This document shows, in pieces, positions 33,391 through 46,332 of a stretch of 60,000 bases of DNA. The DNA lies in NCBI RefSeq assembly GCF_001949145.1, contig NW_019091376.1, positions 1,670,314 to 1,730,313 of the forward strand, written 5' to 3'. The first letter of the stretch is position 1. Each line of letters begins with the position of its first letter. The stretch comes from Acanthaster planci (lineage: Eukaryota > Echinodermata > Asteroidea > Valvatida > Acanthasteridae). The translations under genes were made by a program, and so were the position numbers. The notes below the pieces were generated by a model. It searched no databases. It was not told where the DNA came from and worked only from the letters and a program-made list of their open reading frames with translations.

Positions 33391-36114
33391 TTTTGTTACA
33401 ACACTTTTAGCACAAATAAATATGCATCAGGTAAAAAGTTGCAGATGTTTGTAATATTGGACATTTATGCTGAGTTGCCAACTGATGTGGATTTTCTGTA
33501 TTTTGGGCTGCTGGTCTGCAGGCATAGTGTTAGTTGGAACTGTGCGTAATAGCTCTTCCCACTCACATGTGTTTCTGTATCGACACTTAATTGGCAGTAC
33601 ATGATGCCAGCGTCAAGTTCAGTGCTGAGTCAGTAATATGTCTAGATGCATCTGCTTGTCTCAAGCACCAAAGAATTGCCACACCCTGCCTTTAACTGCC
33701 TCTGGTAAACTAAGGAGAGGGGCAGGGGTCACCCCTCATTCAATTTGTCATGTCAAGTTGGGGGAAGGCATGACGGGGGTCCACAGCTTCCTCGTGCAAG
33801 GCAGTAGTGGCCAGGGCACGACCTCCAAGAGGCAAACGAGTGGCTTAATTTGGGTGCGTGTCGCATTTGAATGGGGCCCACAATAATAAACATGTAGGGG
33901 TCTGAGGACTAGTGCTTGTATGATTTGAGACCCATTATCGGGTGTTTGTTGCAGAGTTGTCAAAATAAAAAACTTTTTGTGTGTAAATAATCAAGTTGGA
34001 TGCGATAGATGAGGTCAACACTGTCCCTCCTTTTTTTATTAAAAGGGACAGATTATGGGAAAAGTTGTTTAAATAATGTTCATTTTTTTGTACATGTAAG
34101 TAGGCAATTTCAATTTTGAAACAGTGTACCTGAATTTAAAAGGAGGAGAAAAACCTATCCAAATCCTCCCTCTGAAAGTTTCAACATTACTGTATCAGTC
34201 ATCACTGAATTGTAAGTAAATCTTTTGAGAAGAACATTTCAGGAGTTCGGTTGCTTAAAAAATAACATATGAAATTCTCCATTGAAATTCCACATTATTT
34301 AAGTGCTCAATGTTCTTGGTGAAAGTGTAACTTCCAAGTAGCTAGTGTATCTGAGAGTAACTTGGGGATTGTGGACACTCTCAGAGAGTTGTATTGAGGA
34401 GTATAATCCAGGGTGGGGAATCCACAAGTTTGAATTTCCCACCCCTAAAATAACATGGATTCCATGGGGAGACATTTGCTCAAAAGAATGCCACTCCACA
34501 CACTTTTCAAAGGGCATCAAACAAAACGTGGAAAATACCGACTACACGTATCTGTACCTTGATCGAAATAACACTCCTTAAATTGAAAACCCAAATGTGC
34601 TCTGTCCGTCAGAAGAGTTTCGATAAGGAAATCCTTTTAACACGTGTTCCAGATTCATTCCAACATACATGTAGTTTGTGGGCCTCAGGTTTGGATGATT
34701 GCCAGTGTATATTTACCAGGAGAATGATGAGAATGTTATGTTGTCCATGTTCACATGGTCAGCCACAGCATAACCAAATCAGCGGCAAATAAATATTGAG
34801 CATATTTTTGTTGGGCGTGCATGTCAACCAGAGCATTTTTGTGTAACCGCGTAATTTGGAATCAGTAAAATTGCAGATACACAAAAATGTTGTTTTAAAT
34901 ACATGTGGTGTAATTGTCCTGCTGCAGTGTCCAACCATTTTCTTACCAGTAGGATGGAGAGGCTCTGATATGGGAGGCCACTTTTTTCATAGGCTTATGC
35001 TAAATACTTAGTATATTTGTACGGTTATCAGTCTTTCGATTCAAATCTTTGTAGGTGCAATGCAAATGAAAAGGGGGGGGGAATCAGCTTCTTTGTGATC
35101 AGACTGCCTGCTGAAAGCTTTATCCAAAAAGAAAAATATGTCCGTTTACATTGTCCATAATACAAAGTTATTGTACTACCTACCTGCATAACGTGTTATT
35201 TTGTATGCATCAGAAAGAACTGCTTCTCTTGAAGCTTTGTGTAGCTGAATATTCAAATATCCCATTGAATTTCAAGTCGAATATTCAGCAATCACTTATT
35301 TGATCCTACTCACTCCAGCCTTTCCTTCGTACTTCGCCCTTTAATCTATGACAGAATCATGGAGCTATTTTGAATATCAAAAGCACTAATAGGCCTATGT
35401 CATTTCCTCCTTGGAGAAGTCTTGACACCTTGGATTAATGAACGTATTTGTAGAGCATAGTGAAACCAGATAAAACAAATTCTAAAAGATCTGCTCTAAA
35501 TGCAACACACAAGAACAGTGAACAATATACACAAGCTACATACAGTTTGTTTTTATTACTTGTATGATGCAATTAGCAAAATTAATCTGCAGCTGCAGCA
35601 CACACCTGTTTGTAAATTATTTGCACAACAAAATGTTCATTATCTGATTGTGCTTTATTGATGCATCTTTATCGATGCTTTATGTGCAAATAGCTGTACC
35701 AACAGCTGTACAACATTTGGAGTTCTTCATATGTTTTTACACAAACATGGATGTACCCAGGAGGCTTCTCTTAACACAGTGAGTTAGTGCTCTGTAGTAA
35801 TTAATATGGACAGAATATACTTTTCAATACCCAGTTCAAAGGTTATCTTTTTGGCCAGCTGTTTAGGCTAGGTTGTTGAACCTAACCTGCTTTTCAAAAA
35901 CATACATTGTATCCTCATAATTTCTTGTCTTGATTGCTGTGATGTGAAACAAGATTTCGGAGTCAGTGTGCTTTCAACAATTATGTGAACGTGCACTTGG
36001 TGAACATGCACACATGCCCTGACTGTCATTTTGGTGAGGGGACAAACTCTTTTGTTGGGATATGTTGGACTGGATTGTGGAGATTTTATGCTGTACTCCC
36101 TTTAAAGTGGAACG

Positions 36115-36564
36115 TTGCTATACCAAACACCGCTATACCGGACGTTCGGCTATACCAAACAACGTCCTTGGCTCTCAATATCTTGTGCACAAAACCTACC
36201 GAACATTATGTAGTTACAAATCAACCGAGATTCGCCACAGCATGCATCAGAGATCAATACTGAGCTGTAGCTTCCTGACTTTAAGGATAAAGTAAATAGC
36301 AATTTTGCACCTCAAGACTTAATAAAAAACAAAAATAATTAACAGATACATTCCTAGAAACCTCAAACGTGAATGCAATGGCAAAACATCATGAAAACAG
36401 CAAATTATAGTATCCCAAGAGGGTGCACTTCGGTTAGACTAGAGGGGTGCTATTTGACACTGCAATTAACGAAACGTTGGCAGTTAATTTCGCTATACCG
36501 AACGACCGCTGTGCCGAACATTTAGGGTGGACCCTGTCATGTTCATTATAGCGGCGTTCCACTG
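36115..36564. mobile_element. pogo/mariner-like MITE
   Basis: The ends AAGTGGAACGTTGCTATA and TATAGCGGCGTTCCACTG are inverted repeats flanked by TA on both sides. Interior repeats CGCTATACCGAAC and GCTATACCAAAC echo the end sequence. The CAGTGGAAC-(N)-CTATA start is typical of non-autonomous pogo-like elements; the superfamily is inference. It is 450 bp and non-coding. Confidence 0.8.
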
Positions 36565-39500
36565 TAACCACAGTATTTTTGTTCATGGGTGTGTATAGTA
36601 ACCTTTAACAACATTACAAGTGCTATGTGCACTGTAGAACAAAGACTGCACAGTGCCTGTGTAGGTCTATAAAACTGTAGCACATGTACTGCTTTACAGG
36701 TGTGCAGTCAACATAAACAGTTATTTAGGATGGGGAATTCTCACCCTCCCGGGGCAGAATTTTGTCCACTGGATTAATTTATTTACCCATGCCTTCTCAA
36801 CCAATGTCAGAAACTGCCTGTCCACTCAGCAAAATTTCTGAAACATGATACTGTCTGAAACCCTGTTTATTGTACTGTACATGTACCTTGTGCCTTGGAA
36901 AGAACACAAAGATTTAATATTTAAAGTTTTTAAAGGCTACAAATGCTGGGGACATGTAATGTAAATTCAGCATAAACGGCCTCTCTAATTGTTTCTGCCA
37001 AGTGACAGTCCTCCTGAAAGGTGGACCAGATGACACTGTACCCCCTTCCCTTTTGTCCTGTTGGAGAGTTGTAAACAGAACCTCATGTGGAAATAATGTG
37101 TGTGTAGAGTAGGCTAGGATGCAATATGTTGGACCCCACCAAGTACATGTACATGTTCATGTACCACTTGATACACGTGCATTATACCCTGCTCATGCCA
37201 TAGGCTGTTTTTGCAAACAGGTACATGTACATATACAGGTATGTGGAATTGATGCCAGTGGTCTGCTTTGAGGGGGTATGCTATGTCTGCATGTTAATAT
37301 GTAGATCAGTGGGAATATTTTTGTGCATGTTTGAGGAATGTATTTTTATACGTGTGGGAATGATTCTGTCATATCAGTAGGAGCAGTATGGAATCTAGTT
37401 TTTTGCAGAATGATAAATTGAATTTTTGTTTGTACTGATGGGGGCACCAGCTGTCAGTGGTATTTTTTTTTTGGGGGGGGACAGGTTTTTTCTTAGTTGG
37501 GGCACCTGGGGGGCACCAGGAACTTTTGAGGAATGTTGTCCCCTCCCCCCATTGCTACATGTACGCCCCTAGATCTGAGGATACATGTTTGAAAACACCA
37601 AGATTGTAGTTTTTCATGGATTCCTTCAAAGTAACAAGTTTCTGGAATATTCCAGAGAGGCCTGGTTGTACACTGTGTGGGCAGTCTTCCCACTGGGATG
37701 TGTACTTGTACATGTACAGTACATGTATAGGCCTACATACATGTAGTCTGTATTGTTCAGAAATTTAAACAAAGGCTTTGGGTTACTCTTATGATACGTG
37801 TGTGTCGGTGTACATAAAATGGGTACACATGTAATGGATAGTTCCCAGTGTGTCCACCACATCGGGCATGCTATCTATCCACACATGGTTACAATGTAGC
37901 CCAAGCTGTCTGACTCCTTCATGTACAGGTGTATCAGGAATTTAGCATTGGGGAATTACACAATATGGGGATTTGTTAGAGGCGAATTGAGCACTTGTAC
38001 CCTTTGAATTTTGTTATGAATGGTTTGTGATGACGGATGCTCTTTTCTTTGGCATCTGTACGCTGTAAGTTTTAATAACTTACATGTACGTGTGGCTTAA
38101 TGAGGTTGGAGTCTTGACCTCAAGTGACCTTAATTTTTGTAGGGTTTTATGGCGTAAGCTGATTGGAAATGAAACATGATCTAAACAACTTTAGATATGT
38201 CTGTTTCTGATGCGGCTGGTGTATGATTGATGCAGATGGTGTGAATATCTGTATGCTTTATAAGAGAACACCGTGGTACAGGTATCATGTGATATCAGGT
38301 GACTGTTTTTTTCCTAAAGTTGCGTGGTTACATCATCGTGCGACACTGTACATGACAAATGTAATCGTACATTTCTATTGTGACCTCATCACCCCTCCCA
38401 GCCCTCTTCCCAACATGCAACAAACACTTTAAATATTAATCTTCCTGCTTTTCAAGCTGAGCTATTCTGTTATCGCTGGCCTACAGTTTTATATTATGAG
38501 ATGTGTACAGTGTACATATACAATGTACTGTACAGGTAAAATGTACATGTACACTTCAGTACACAGCACGATGCCTTTGGAGTGGGCAGGCCTACATGTA
38601 CAGGTAGTGGCAGGGTTTTGCATTGGACCTGAGCCACAGCAGTATGCTACCGGAATATTTGACATGCAACATCAAGCCTGGGCCAGAGTACATTCCTGAG
38701 CCCTCTGAAGGTCACAGACATGTTCCACAATGGCTTTCAACACCCTTGTAAATCCCAGGTTTGACAACCTACAAGCCACATGCCTGAACCCTCTGTCACA
38801 TTAATTTCGGCCTGTGCACTCTGGATCTACCAATGGACCTTGGGTTAGTGCAGAGTACTGCATACAGGATCTTTTTTAAACCAACTACACCTTCATGTAC
38901 TCTATAGGCCTATATGGTTTTTGTTTTTGTTTGTTTGTTTTTTATAGATAGGCAATTTTGTAGTGGTCCATCTTTCTTTTTTTTGACCGGACAACAACTC
39001 CCTGCAGCTCCTTTTCAAGATGGTATACCATGTAAACCTCAAACCACATACATAGCGGTATCCCTGATCTCTAGATGCGTATGTGCATACATCAGGCACG
39101 CAAACAACATGTGTGAAGTTTGAAGCAGATGACGTCATCAGACCAGAAGTTATAATTAAAAGACTGTTAACATTTTGACACTCACTAAAAAATCCATCCT
39201 GACTAATAATATCATATGAAGTATCGGTACCTTTCATATAATAGAATAGGTATTCGCGTTGGCGAAGGCGTGGGGCTTTTCTTATTCTTAATGTGGTCCA
39301 CCAGCCAGTGACAAACAAAATCTGTAACAGTGATCTCCCACATGCGCCTACGCTATATACAGTTTATACACATGGTGTGTAAGGTGTATAACATACCTTG
39401 TGTGTTTTGTACACTGCCCATTATACTGCACAGTGAAGAGTACATATGTGTGTACATGCAAGTGTACAATGTACATGTACTGGTACATGTGTGTACTGTA

Positions 39501-42500
39501 TGCTATAAGTAAACTCCAGAATTTTTCTGCTTTCTGAAACTGAAAGTCAAATTCTGCTTTCTTACGCTTTCTTAATTTTAATATACGTGTACAAAAACTG
39601 TGACTGTACATACATGTACATGTATAGGCCTACATTTACCATACATCTACAGGTATCTTTGGCGTAATGATACATGCAGGGCCTACATGCACCATGCCAC
39701 TGTGATCTTGGACTGGTCCCTGTCCCTATTGATTTATTCATAAGCCGTAAAATGTTTAGACACTATGTTCATGTAGGGAACAGAGACCTGTGTGATCTCC
39801 CGGAGCCGGAGGAAATTAATACCGATTTCTGCAATATCGCAAAGGAAAAACATGAGGGGAAATGCTACCAAATGTTACTTTCAAAGTGAGTTAAACAGTG
39901 AAAATGAGTTGTCATTCCTAATTTGGGTTCATATTTATTTGATTAATTGTGCATAAACAATCAAAATATTTATCTATTATTTTTTTTACCGAGAATTGCC
40001 TTTTCCGCTTTCTACCCCCAAATGTGCGATTTTTGGGGATTTTCCACAATGCAGAAAGCTCTGGACTTTAGTTATAAGCAAACATATTGGTCCCTGCCAA
40101 AACTTCACATGGTCGTGGACAGGGCAGGAACTTCATGGAGGCATCAGAGGCAATAGCTTTGATAGCCCTGGTCTTTGCCTCAATGCCCATTGAAATGTGC
40201 CTATAGACAATCTGTTTTTTAATACAAGCGGCCTCTGGAAAGGAGAAATTGCTTTGCCCTTTCAAGATCGAAGTTCCTACCCTGCATGTATCAGGGCAGG
40301 TCAGTATCACTGAATTACATGTAGACCCACCAATTAGCGTAACTCTGACAGTGTGCACACATGTACTGGTATACACATAATAACGTACATGTACATTTTG
40401 GTAACATTGGTTCGAAATGTCACTATTTACTAATGAATTGAAACAACTAAATTCACCCTCCGAAACTGAGTTTGCAGGTGGTTCGGTTGAAAGGAGGCAG
40501 TTCAGTGCCTGCTTATTGCAGGCACCTGTGTATGACCCCCTCAACACAAAAATGTCAAAAGATCTTGCACAAATAATGAGGCCAACTAGAATATCTGATG
40601 ACATGCATCTACATGTAAATTCTGTGATGTCATCAAAGTGGAATTTGATATCGCCTGATCATTTTGTGTTTGTAACTTATGCCCGGGTCAGCATTTTTGA
40701 CATTTGGATCAAGCAGAGGTTTGGCTCTGGTTTACAAATATTTGAGGTAAATTTTGTGAAAAGTAAAAATCATACCCCCTTTGGTGTCTGGAAGAAAATC
40801 CTGTGAGATGAATTGGCTTTGTGCTGTGTTCTTTGATGCAGCCGATTACTTGGTTTGTTGGCCTTTCTATGGCTTATTTTTTTTTCATGATTGGGAGTGA
40901 ATGCAGTCTTAATATTTCATTCATTTTGACAATTCAATGTGTCATTCCTAAATACAAATTGTTTTCCCAAATACATGAAATATAGCTCTAAATTTTAAAA
41001 CCACACGAGTTAAAGAAATACCTAGCCATATTTTGTTATCACATTGCAATGCGGATGTTCTAAATACAACAGAGAAATGGAATGTCAGTTTCTCATTGCG
41101 TTTCTCTGCTTATTGTTCAAGTTCTTTAAATATTAAGGAATGCTTTAGATTCAGATAAAATTGTTTTTGTCATTGCATATAACAACGTTTGGGATATTTC
41201 ACTGTCATGCTATCCCTGTACACATGCATCCTCTGTGAGTATTTATCTAATCCATGTGGATTAGAGAGAATGGTAGAGACATGTACACATATGCAGCTGG
41301 ACAAATGGCTATCTTTGGGTGCATAAATATTGCCAGCAGCGTCACATTTGGTCTCTAGTGCATTGTGTTTCATGGTTCTGGTAGACATGGGTCCTGAACA
41401 CCAGTAAACGAGATTTACCAAGTCTGTATTTTGTCTCATTATAAGCTCATCCCAGTAGTTGAGGCACATCTAACTGTTGTCACTGCACTTTCAAGCAAGG
41501 CCAACACAAGTTGGAGCTTGATTGGTCTAATCCACACAGCTTCCACAAGACTCCAGACAACCTCCAGACACAACCTAAATAACACACCACCTGTCCTCTG
41601 TCAGGAAACGCAACAATCCCCCTGTCCTTAAATGCTGGCTGTAATTGGGTGTATGAAAATCCCAAGTGTAGTGAAGTGTCCTAATTTCCCAGATTATTGC
41701 ATTTGCTTCTAAGGGAATCCAGCTGGGCATTTACCCAAGCTGGTAGTGGCTGGGTGCAGGTGCAGGGAACCCCCCATTGACAGCTGGCCTCATTTGGAAT
41801 GCCCACATCTGGCTGTTGTTAGCCCTGGGTTATGTAATCTGTGTAAATCTAGGCATGGCTTGGTGTGGGTGGCAGGGCTGTACTGTGGTCAGAGAGCTTG
41901 GACAGAGATGGATGTTGGGGAATTGAGTGACAGGATGCCTTGATTTATGCAGGAACCAAATGGTGGGCGATTTGTGTATGACTGGTGGTTTGAGTTGTCC
42001 TGGTCAGGTCACAACAGGGCTGTCAACAGGGCTGTCACCTTGGCTGATGGGGACACACAGTGGCTGAATGCCAGTCACAGCATGCCTGTTGGCAGCACAT
42101 GTAATACTGTTCTCATTGTATACAGGCTATTGTACTGGTAACAGTGCTGGATAACCACTGTGGCATAATTAGAGTAGCACTCTGGAGAGTCACCTCAATT
42201 TTTTGGTTCTCAAACTGAATATTTGGAAACCTGTTCATCAGTTTCAAAACATTTTTGACTTTGTATTTTAAAGGCTATTTAGGCTTAGGTGCAGCCTTTT
42301 CCTTGTAAATTATTGAGTGCTATCTGCAGTGAGTCAGTTCAAAAACACATGGCTTGGGAAATGCGTATTCAGCCATGTGGCTCTTGTTATATTGTGCCAT
42401 GATTAGATGTACAGGATGTGTAGATTTTTCACACAGAACACATTGGGATGAAGGGTTATTCATATTATTATTGTTCTTGCTGACAGAATGTGGATGAAAT

Positions 42501-42878
42501 GAACACAAATATTTTCTGTATAATCTGGGTTCCCAATTTGACCTAATTTTCAGTCAGTGCTGACCAATTTTCAGAATTGTCCCATGTTGAAACACTGGGT
42601 TTCACTTGTAGGCCTACATGTATGTGTTCATCAGATGCAAACTTTACTCTAATGAAGTTGATAAACTTTCTTCAGGAGCGGTTACGATTGTTCGAACCCT
42701 ATTATCTACTTGATGCATCACAGTTGTGTGCATTTACATTGTAAAGGCTTTGATATTTTAAAGTGTAGGCCTAGCGCTCAGTCACACATGCTGACATAAT
42801 AAAAAACAATCATGTTTTGTATATAATATGTAGAACTGTTGTCTTCAGATGTAAAACATTCCAGAAATTTCATCATTG

Positions 42879-43427
42879 TTTTCATGAAGAGACAAAAATG
42901 CCCACAGTCATGACATTTTTTTTTCAAAAATTACTGAAATCAGTCTGTGGGGCAAAATTCAATTAAACTGCTTTTTGATTTTCATGAAGAGACAAGCTTG
43001 TCTTCCTTAGATACAGCATTAGCAATAAAGGGCAAAACCATTGACAAAACTTGTTTTGTAGATTTACAAATTTGACTAAAAAATGTATACAAATGTAACA
43101 ATTTTGCACCTGGCAAGCACAGTGGCAAAAGTGTATACTGTGCTGGTTGTTTTCACAGAGACAAAAATCGCACAAATTTCTGCCAAAACATACAAAAGTG
43201 TTTGTTTACAAAGTAAACAATTCTTATTGATTCTGTAAATATTTGTTTTAGTTTTGTGTCATTTAAGGTTAATCCCCTCTTTCTTTGTTAGCATTGGTCA
43301 AGTCAAAGAAATGCTAATTTAAATACTGGGGAATGAGCGTTTTGAAAAAGAGACCAAATAAAAATGTGATTTTTCTCGAAACCTAGATTTTACTCTCTGT
43401 TGAGACTTTTGTCTCTTTGTGAAAACG
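42879..43427. repeat. Scattered TTTTCA-AGAGACAAAA motif, four copies
   Basis: TTTTCATGAAGAGACAAAAA (42879), TTTTCATGAAGAGACAAG (42979), TTTTCACAGAGACAAAAA (43150) and, inverted, TTTTGTCTCTTTGTGAAAAC (43408). Confidence 0.5.
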
Positions 43428-45127
43428 GTGACGATTTGTATGATGTTCAACACTTTGACATGCTGTCTGCAGATTATTTTTCAAGCTTCTTCTTCATTCT
43501 CCCTCCTGATGTTGTGAACACCAGAGGTCCAGACATTAAATTTTATAAAAGCTGCACCTGTGTCTCCAGTACAGACTTTGTTTATTTTTGTCCTGGAGAA
43601 GAGTTACTTTTTGTTTGTGCACATTTGGCGGCTCACAGGCTGGGGCTCTCAATAAGTGCTATTACCCCCTACTGAGGTTGGGCAGGTTTCGTGGAGTTCC
43701 AAGAGTTATTCTCCCAAAGGCTCAAGCTGGAGGAACATGTGGAGGAATATTCAGCGACACATCCCCCTCCTTGTTCCCTTGTGGTGTAGGCATGAAACAT
43801 TACTGCCTTTTTCTCAGGAAAAATGTGCCAGTGTATGTGGAAGGTGACTGGTAGGGTCTTTCCCCCTTGTGCAGCTTCAGCAATTATTTTGTGTGAGAAA
43901 TACAACCCACCTGATGTGGAGAAAAATTGTTAACCTGCATACATGTTTATTTATGTTTTATGCTTTTTGACAAAAAAACGTAGCAACTGCTATCAGGTCA
44001 CTGGGTCAGGTTCACTGGCTTCAATGTGTGCTGACTGTGGAGTTGATTTTCATGTCATTTGTAAACCATTTTTATGGGCTTGGCTGGCCAGTGTATTTTC
44101 CAACTTGAATGACTTAATTGCTTAGAAATCAGAAATATATACTTATACACTTCAGAGATAAATTTGTTTTGGACTTGGCAAGTGTTGGCAGAATTGATGG
44201 GGCTGTTCTTTCCTTTTATGAGTCAGTGATAAATTGCAACATGTGCAGCTTTATCTCTTTTCATTATATCTTTTCTCTCAGTTCAATAGTTGGTTTATTA
44301 AAAAGACCCTGTTACCTGATACTGAATGGTTAAAAGAACCATGAATTTTTCTCAGAATCTTTTTGTGTATGCCTATTCTTCTTCAATGTAGACTGTATGG
44401 AATCTTTTGTGAGTTGGGAGAACTGAAAAGTGTACATTTTACACATCCAAAACCGACAAAGCATATGCGGACAAGTGAGGGCGCTTTTAAAGTGAACCTT
44501 TTTTCCGTTTCCAAAAACAGGCATTTTCCATTTCGTAAAATTCCGCTTCAGAAATTCAAAGTCCGTTTCATACCTTAGTAAGCATAAAAAAGGAGAGCAA
44601 GTTATAAACTATGCATGGAAACCATTTGCCCAACCTTACTCCTCCCCAACAAAAATTAATAAATAAATGAAAGAAAGAAACAAATAGCTTGTTTGGAAAT
44701 ACTCTGCAATATTTCCAACATTTTTGGGGTGATAATTTTCTGCTGTGAAAATTAAGAAAAAAATATTCTGGAAAGTTTTGCAGATACATGTACTGCACAT
44801 GTATATAACGTCACAGGAAGGCATGAACTGATGGCCTACCGTATCTGGCGCGTGAACCATATCCCTTTGCCAGGTAAACCTGTTTAGTACTGATATTCAC
44901 AATTTATGATACATGTATATCGTATGGTATATGGATGTTGATCCACTTTAATACTGGATGATGTTCTGTCAATCAAACCTTGTGAACTCAGTTTTGCCAT
45001 TGTAAAAAGGACACTGAAAGGACAGCGGGCGCTAGTGGTCCACTGAAGTACACATGTACGAAAGCAAGCGCATAAAAACAAATGCAGCATCACCAGTACA
45101 GAGGTCTGTTTTGTTACTTTGTCCCAG

Positions 45128-45322
45128 GTAATCACACTGACTGCCCTCATATGCTCAACGAACATCAGTTACCGCGGCAGTGATTATCTTGCGCTCCCTG
45201 CGGCCTGGAAGTTCCGGGTGTTTGTGTTCACATCGGTACTATCTCTCCTCTGTTGCATCGGCCTGCTCTTCTGTCGTGCCACGAATGTAGCGCGATCCCT
45301 TCCCATCGACTGGCTCATGCTG
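45128..45322 (+). CDS. CMTM-like MARVEL-domain membrane protein, exon 2
   Basis: A 195-bp phase-0 exon encoding residues 103-167. It is bounded by an acceptor ending GTCCCAG and by donor GTAAGT. It starts VITLTALICS and completes transmembrane helix 1 begun in exon 1. A first outer loop follows, with an N-glycosylation sequon NIS at Asn114. Helix 2 is VFVFTSVLSLLCCIGLLFC, followed by a short basic loop (CRATNVARS) and LPIDW, matching the helix 2-3 linker seen in CMTM proteins. Codon use and GC content are higher than in the surrounding intron, which supports a real exon. Helices 3 and 4 and the C-terminal tail are missing; no matching exon was found up to base 60000, so the gene is incomplete in this window. 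Confidence 0.8.
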
Positions 45323-45739
45323 GTAAGTGAATTCTTGATGTGTTGGTGGTGGTGGTGTACATGTACTTATACTGTAGCTTAGGTTGGCACTTATAGCAGA
45401 CTGTGTACCCTGTGTGCCACAGCTGTGAAAATAGCTCAGAAAATTGAATGGAGAATTGAACGGTTACTGCACCTGTAACCGTCCAGCCCCACAATGTCAC
45501 AGAAGGGCTCCCTCTTGGGCCAAGCCATCTCCCGGGCAGTTTAAGGGCCCGGGCCCCGCTGGTACATTCGCAGGCTTGCGTACACCTGGGTGATGAGGGT
45601 GGCACTGCAGACCAAACAGTCACTGGTTCAGAACCCATACGTGCCTTAAGCACAGTGCATATACACCTTATTCAGAGGTGACATGGTCATCTAGAATAGA
45701 AAAATTTCATGGGAGAGAGAAAGCTTGAATTTTGATTTT

Positions 45740-45869
45740 TCAGGCATTTATGTTATTCAGTGTCATTTGAATGTTAGATTTTTCCCCTAACAATTTTTTT
45801 AGGGACATTTTAGAGTCAGGTGCGTTTAGTGCTGTCTTAAGTTGTTTTCTTTGAGAGTGAAATTTTGAA
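45740..45869 (-). pseudogene. RNase H-type LINE relic, 3' terminal piece
   Basis: The minus-strand frame includes SLKKLLGEKSNIQ and ends in a stop at 45742-45740. This is the usual C-terminal segment after the zinc-knuckle of I-group LINE polyproteins. It lies on the far side of the inserted TIR element from the rest of the ORF (46333 onward). Confidence 0.65.
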
Positions 45870-46332
45870 CACTCAGGCTGAGTTCCGGCGGCTTGTTCCC
45901 ATATGTTCCCGGACAGTTTGATTTATTATTTGTGGGTCGGCCGCTCGAACGCCGGGAAGAAACAAACAACATGCAACATGGCGGCGTCCATGTACATTAT
46001 TCGAAAGTTAAGGTTTAGATGGGTTGAATTCTTTTCTTTATAAACAGGAACATTCATTTCTGTGTTTGGGAAAATAATTAATGTTAATGTTAATGTTGCA
46101 AAACTTCCCGTTGTCTACATGGTCTATGGCTTTGGAAGCCATCTCTCCACTTTTGCAGCTGTTCAAAAATCACAATTTCACGAGTTTTTCCGTGTGTTCC
46201 TGTAAAACCCTGACAAGGAGGTGGTGTGTGATCCTGTTCTGAGAACAGTGTTCTTGAGTCATGTTCCCGCCGTTCGAGCGCGAGAACAAGAAACCCGTGT
46301 CAAGAACAGACCGCCCGAACTCGACCTCAGTG
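45870..46332. mobile_element. TIR element inserted in a LINE
   Basis: The ends CACTCAGGCTGAGTTCCGGC and, inverted, CACTGAGGTCGAGTTCGGGC match. A second, inner pair, CGCTCGAACGCCGGGAA against CGCTCGAACGGCGGGAA, also matches, giving long compound terminal repeats. It is 463 bp and non-coding. Flanks read TTCT and TTCA on the minus strand, a likely 4-bp target duplication. The CACTG start and 4-bp duplication would suit a Chapaev-like element; this is tentative. Confidence 0.75.

Larger units (their letters stand above)
25237..45127 (+). other. Intron 1 of the MARVEL-domain gene
   Basis: A 19.9-kb phase-0 intron that interrupts transmembrane helix 1. It carries many repeats annotated separately: TIR elements at 26668, 30244, 33199 and 36115, a direct duplication at 27522/28661, a tRNA-derived SINE at 29218 and a motif cluster at 42879. 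It also holds over thirty TACATGTA octamers. No independent gene was recognised. The longest open frame in the whole window (40068-40604, minus strand) has no family features. Confidence 0.7.

Noticed and set aside
40068-40604. Longest open frame of the window, 178 codons, minus strand
   Set aside because: No motif or family features, Cys-rich without pattern, overlaps another long frame on the other strand, and lies in a repeat-rich intron.
45420-45650. GGTTCAGAACC resembling a tRNA B box
   Set aside because: No A box at the right distance and no cloverleaf.
45978-46043. ATGGCGGCGTCC with a good start context, like a gene start
   Set aside because: It lies inside the 463-bp TIR element, and its frame ends after about twenty codons.
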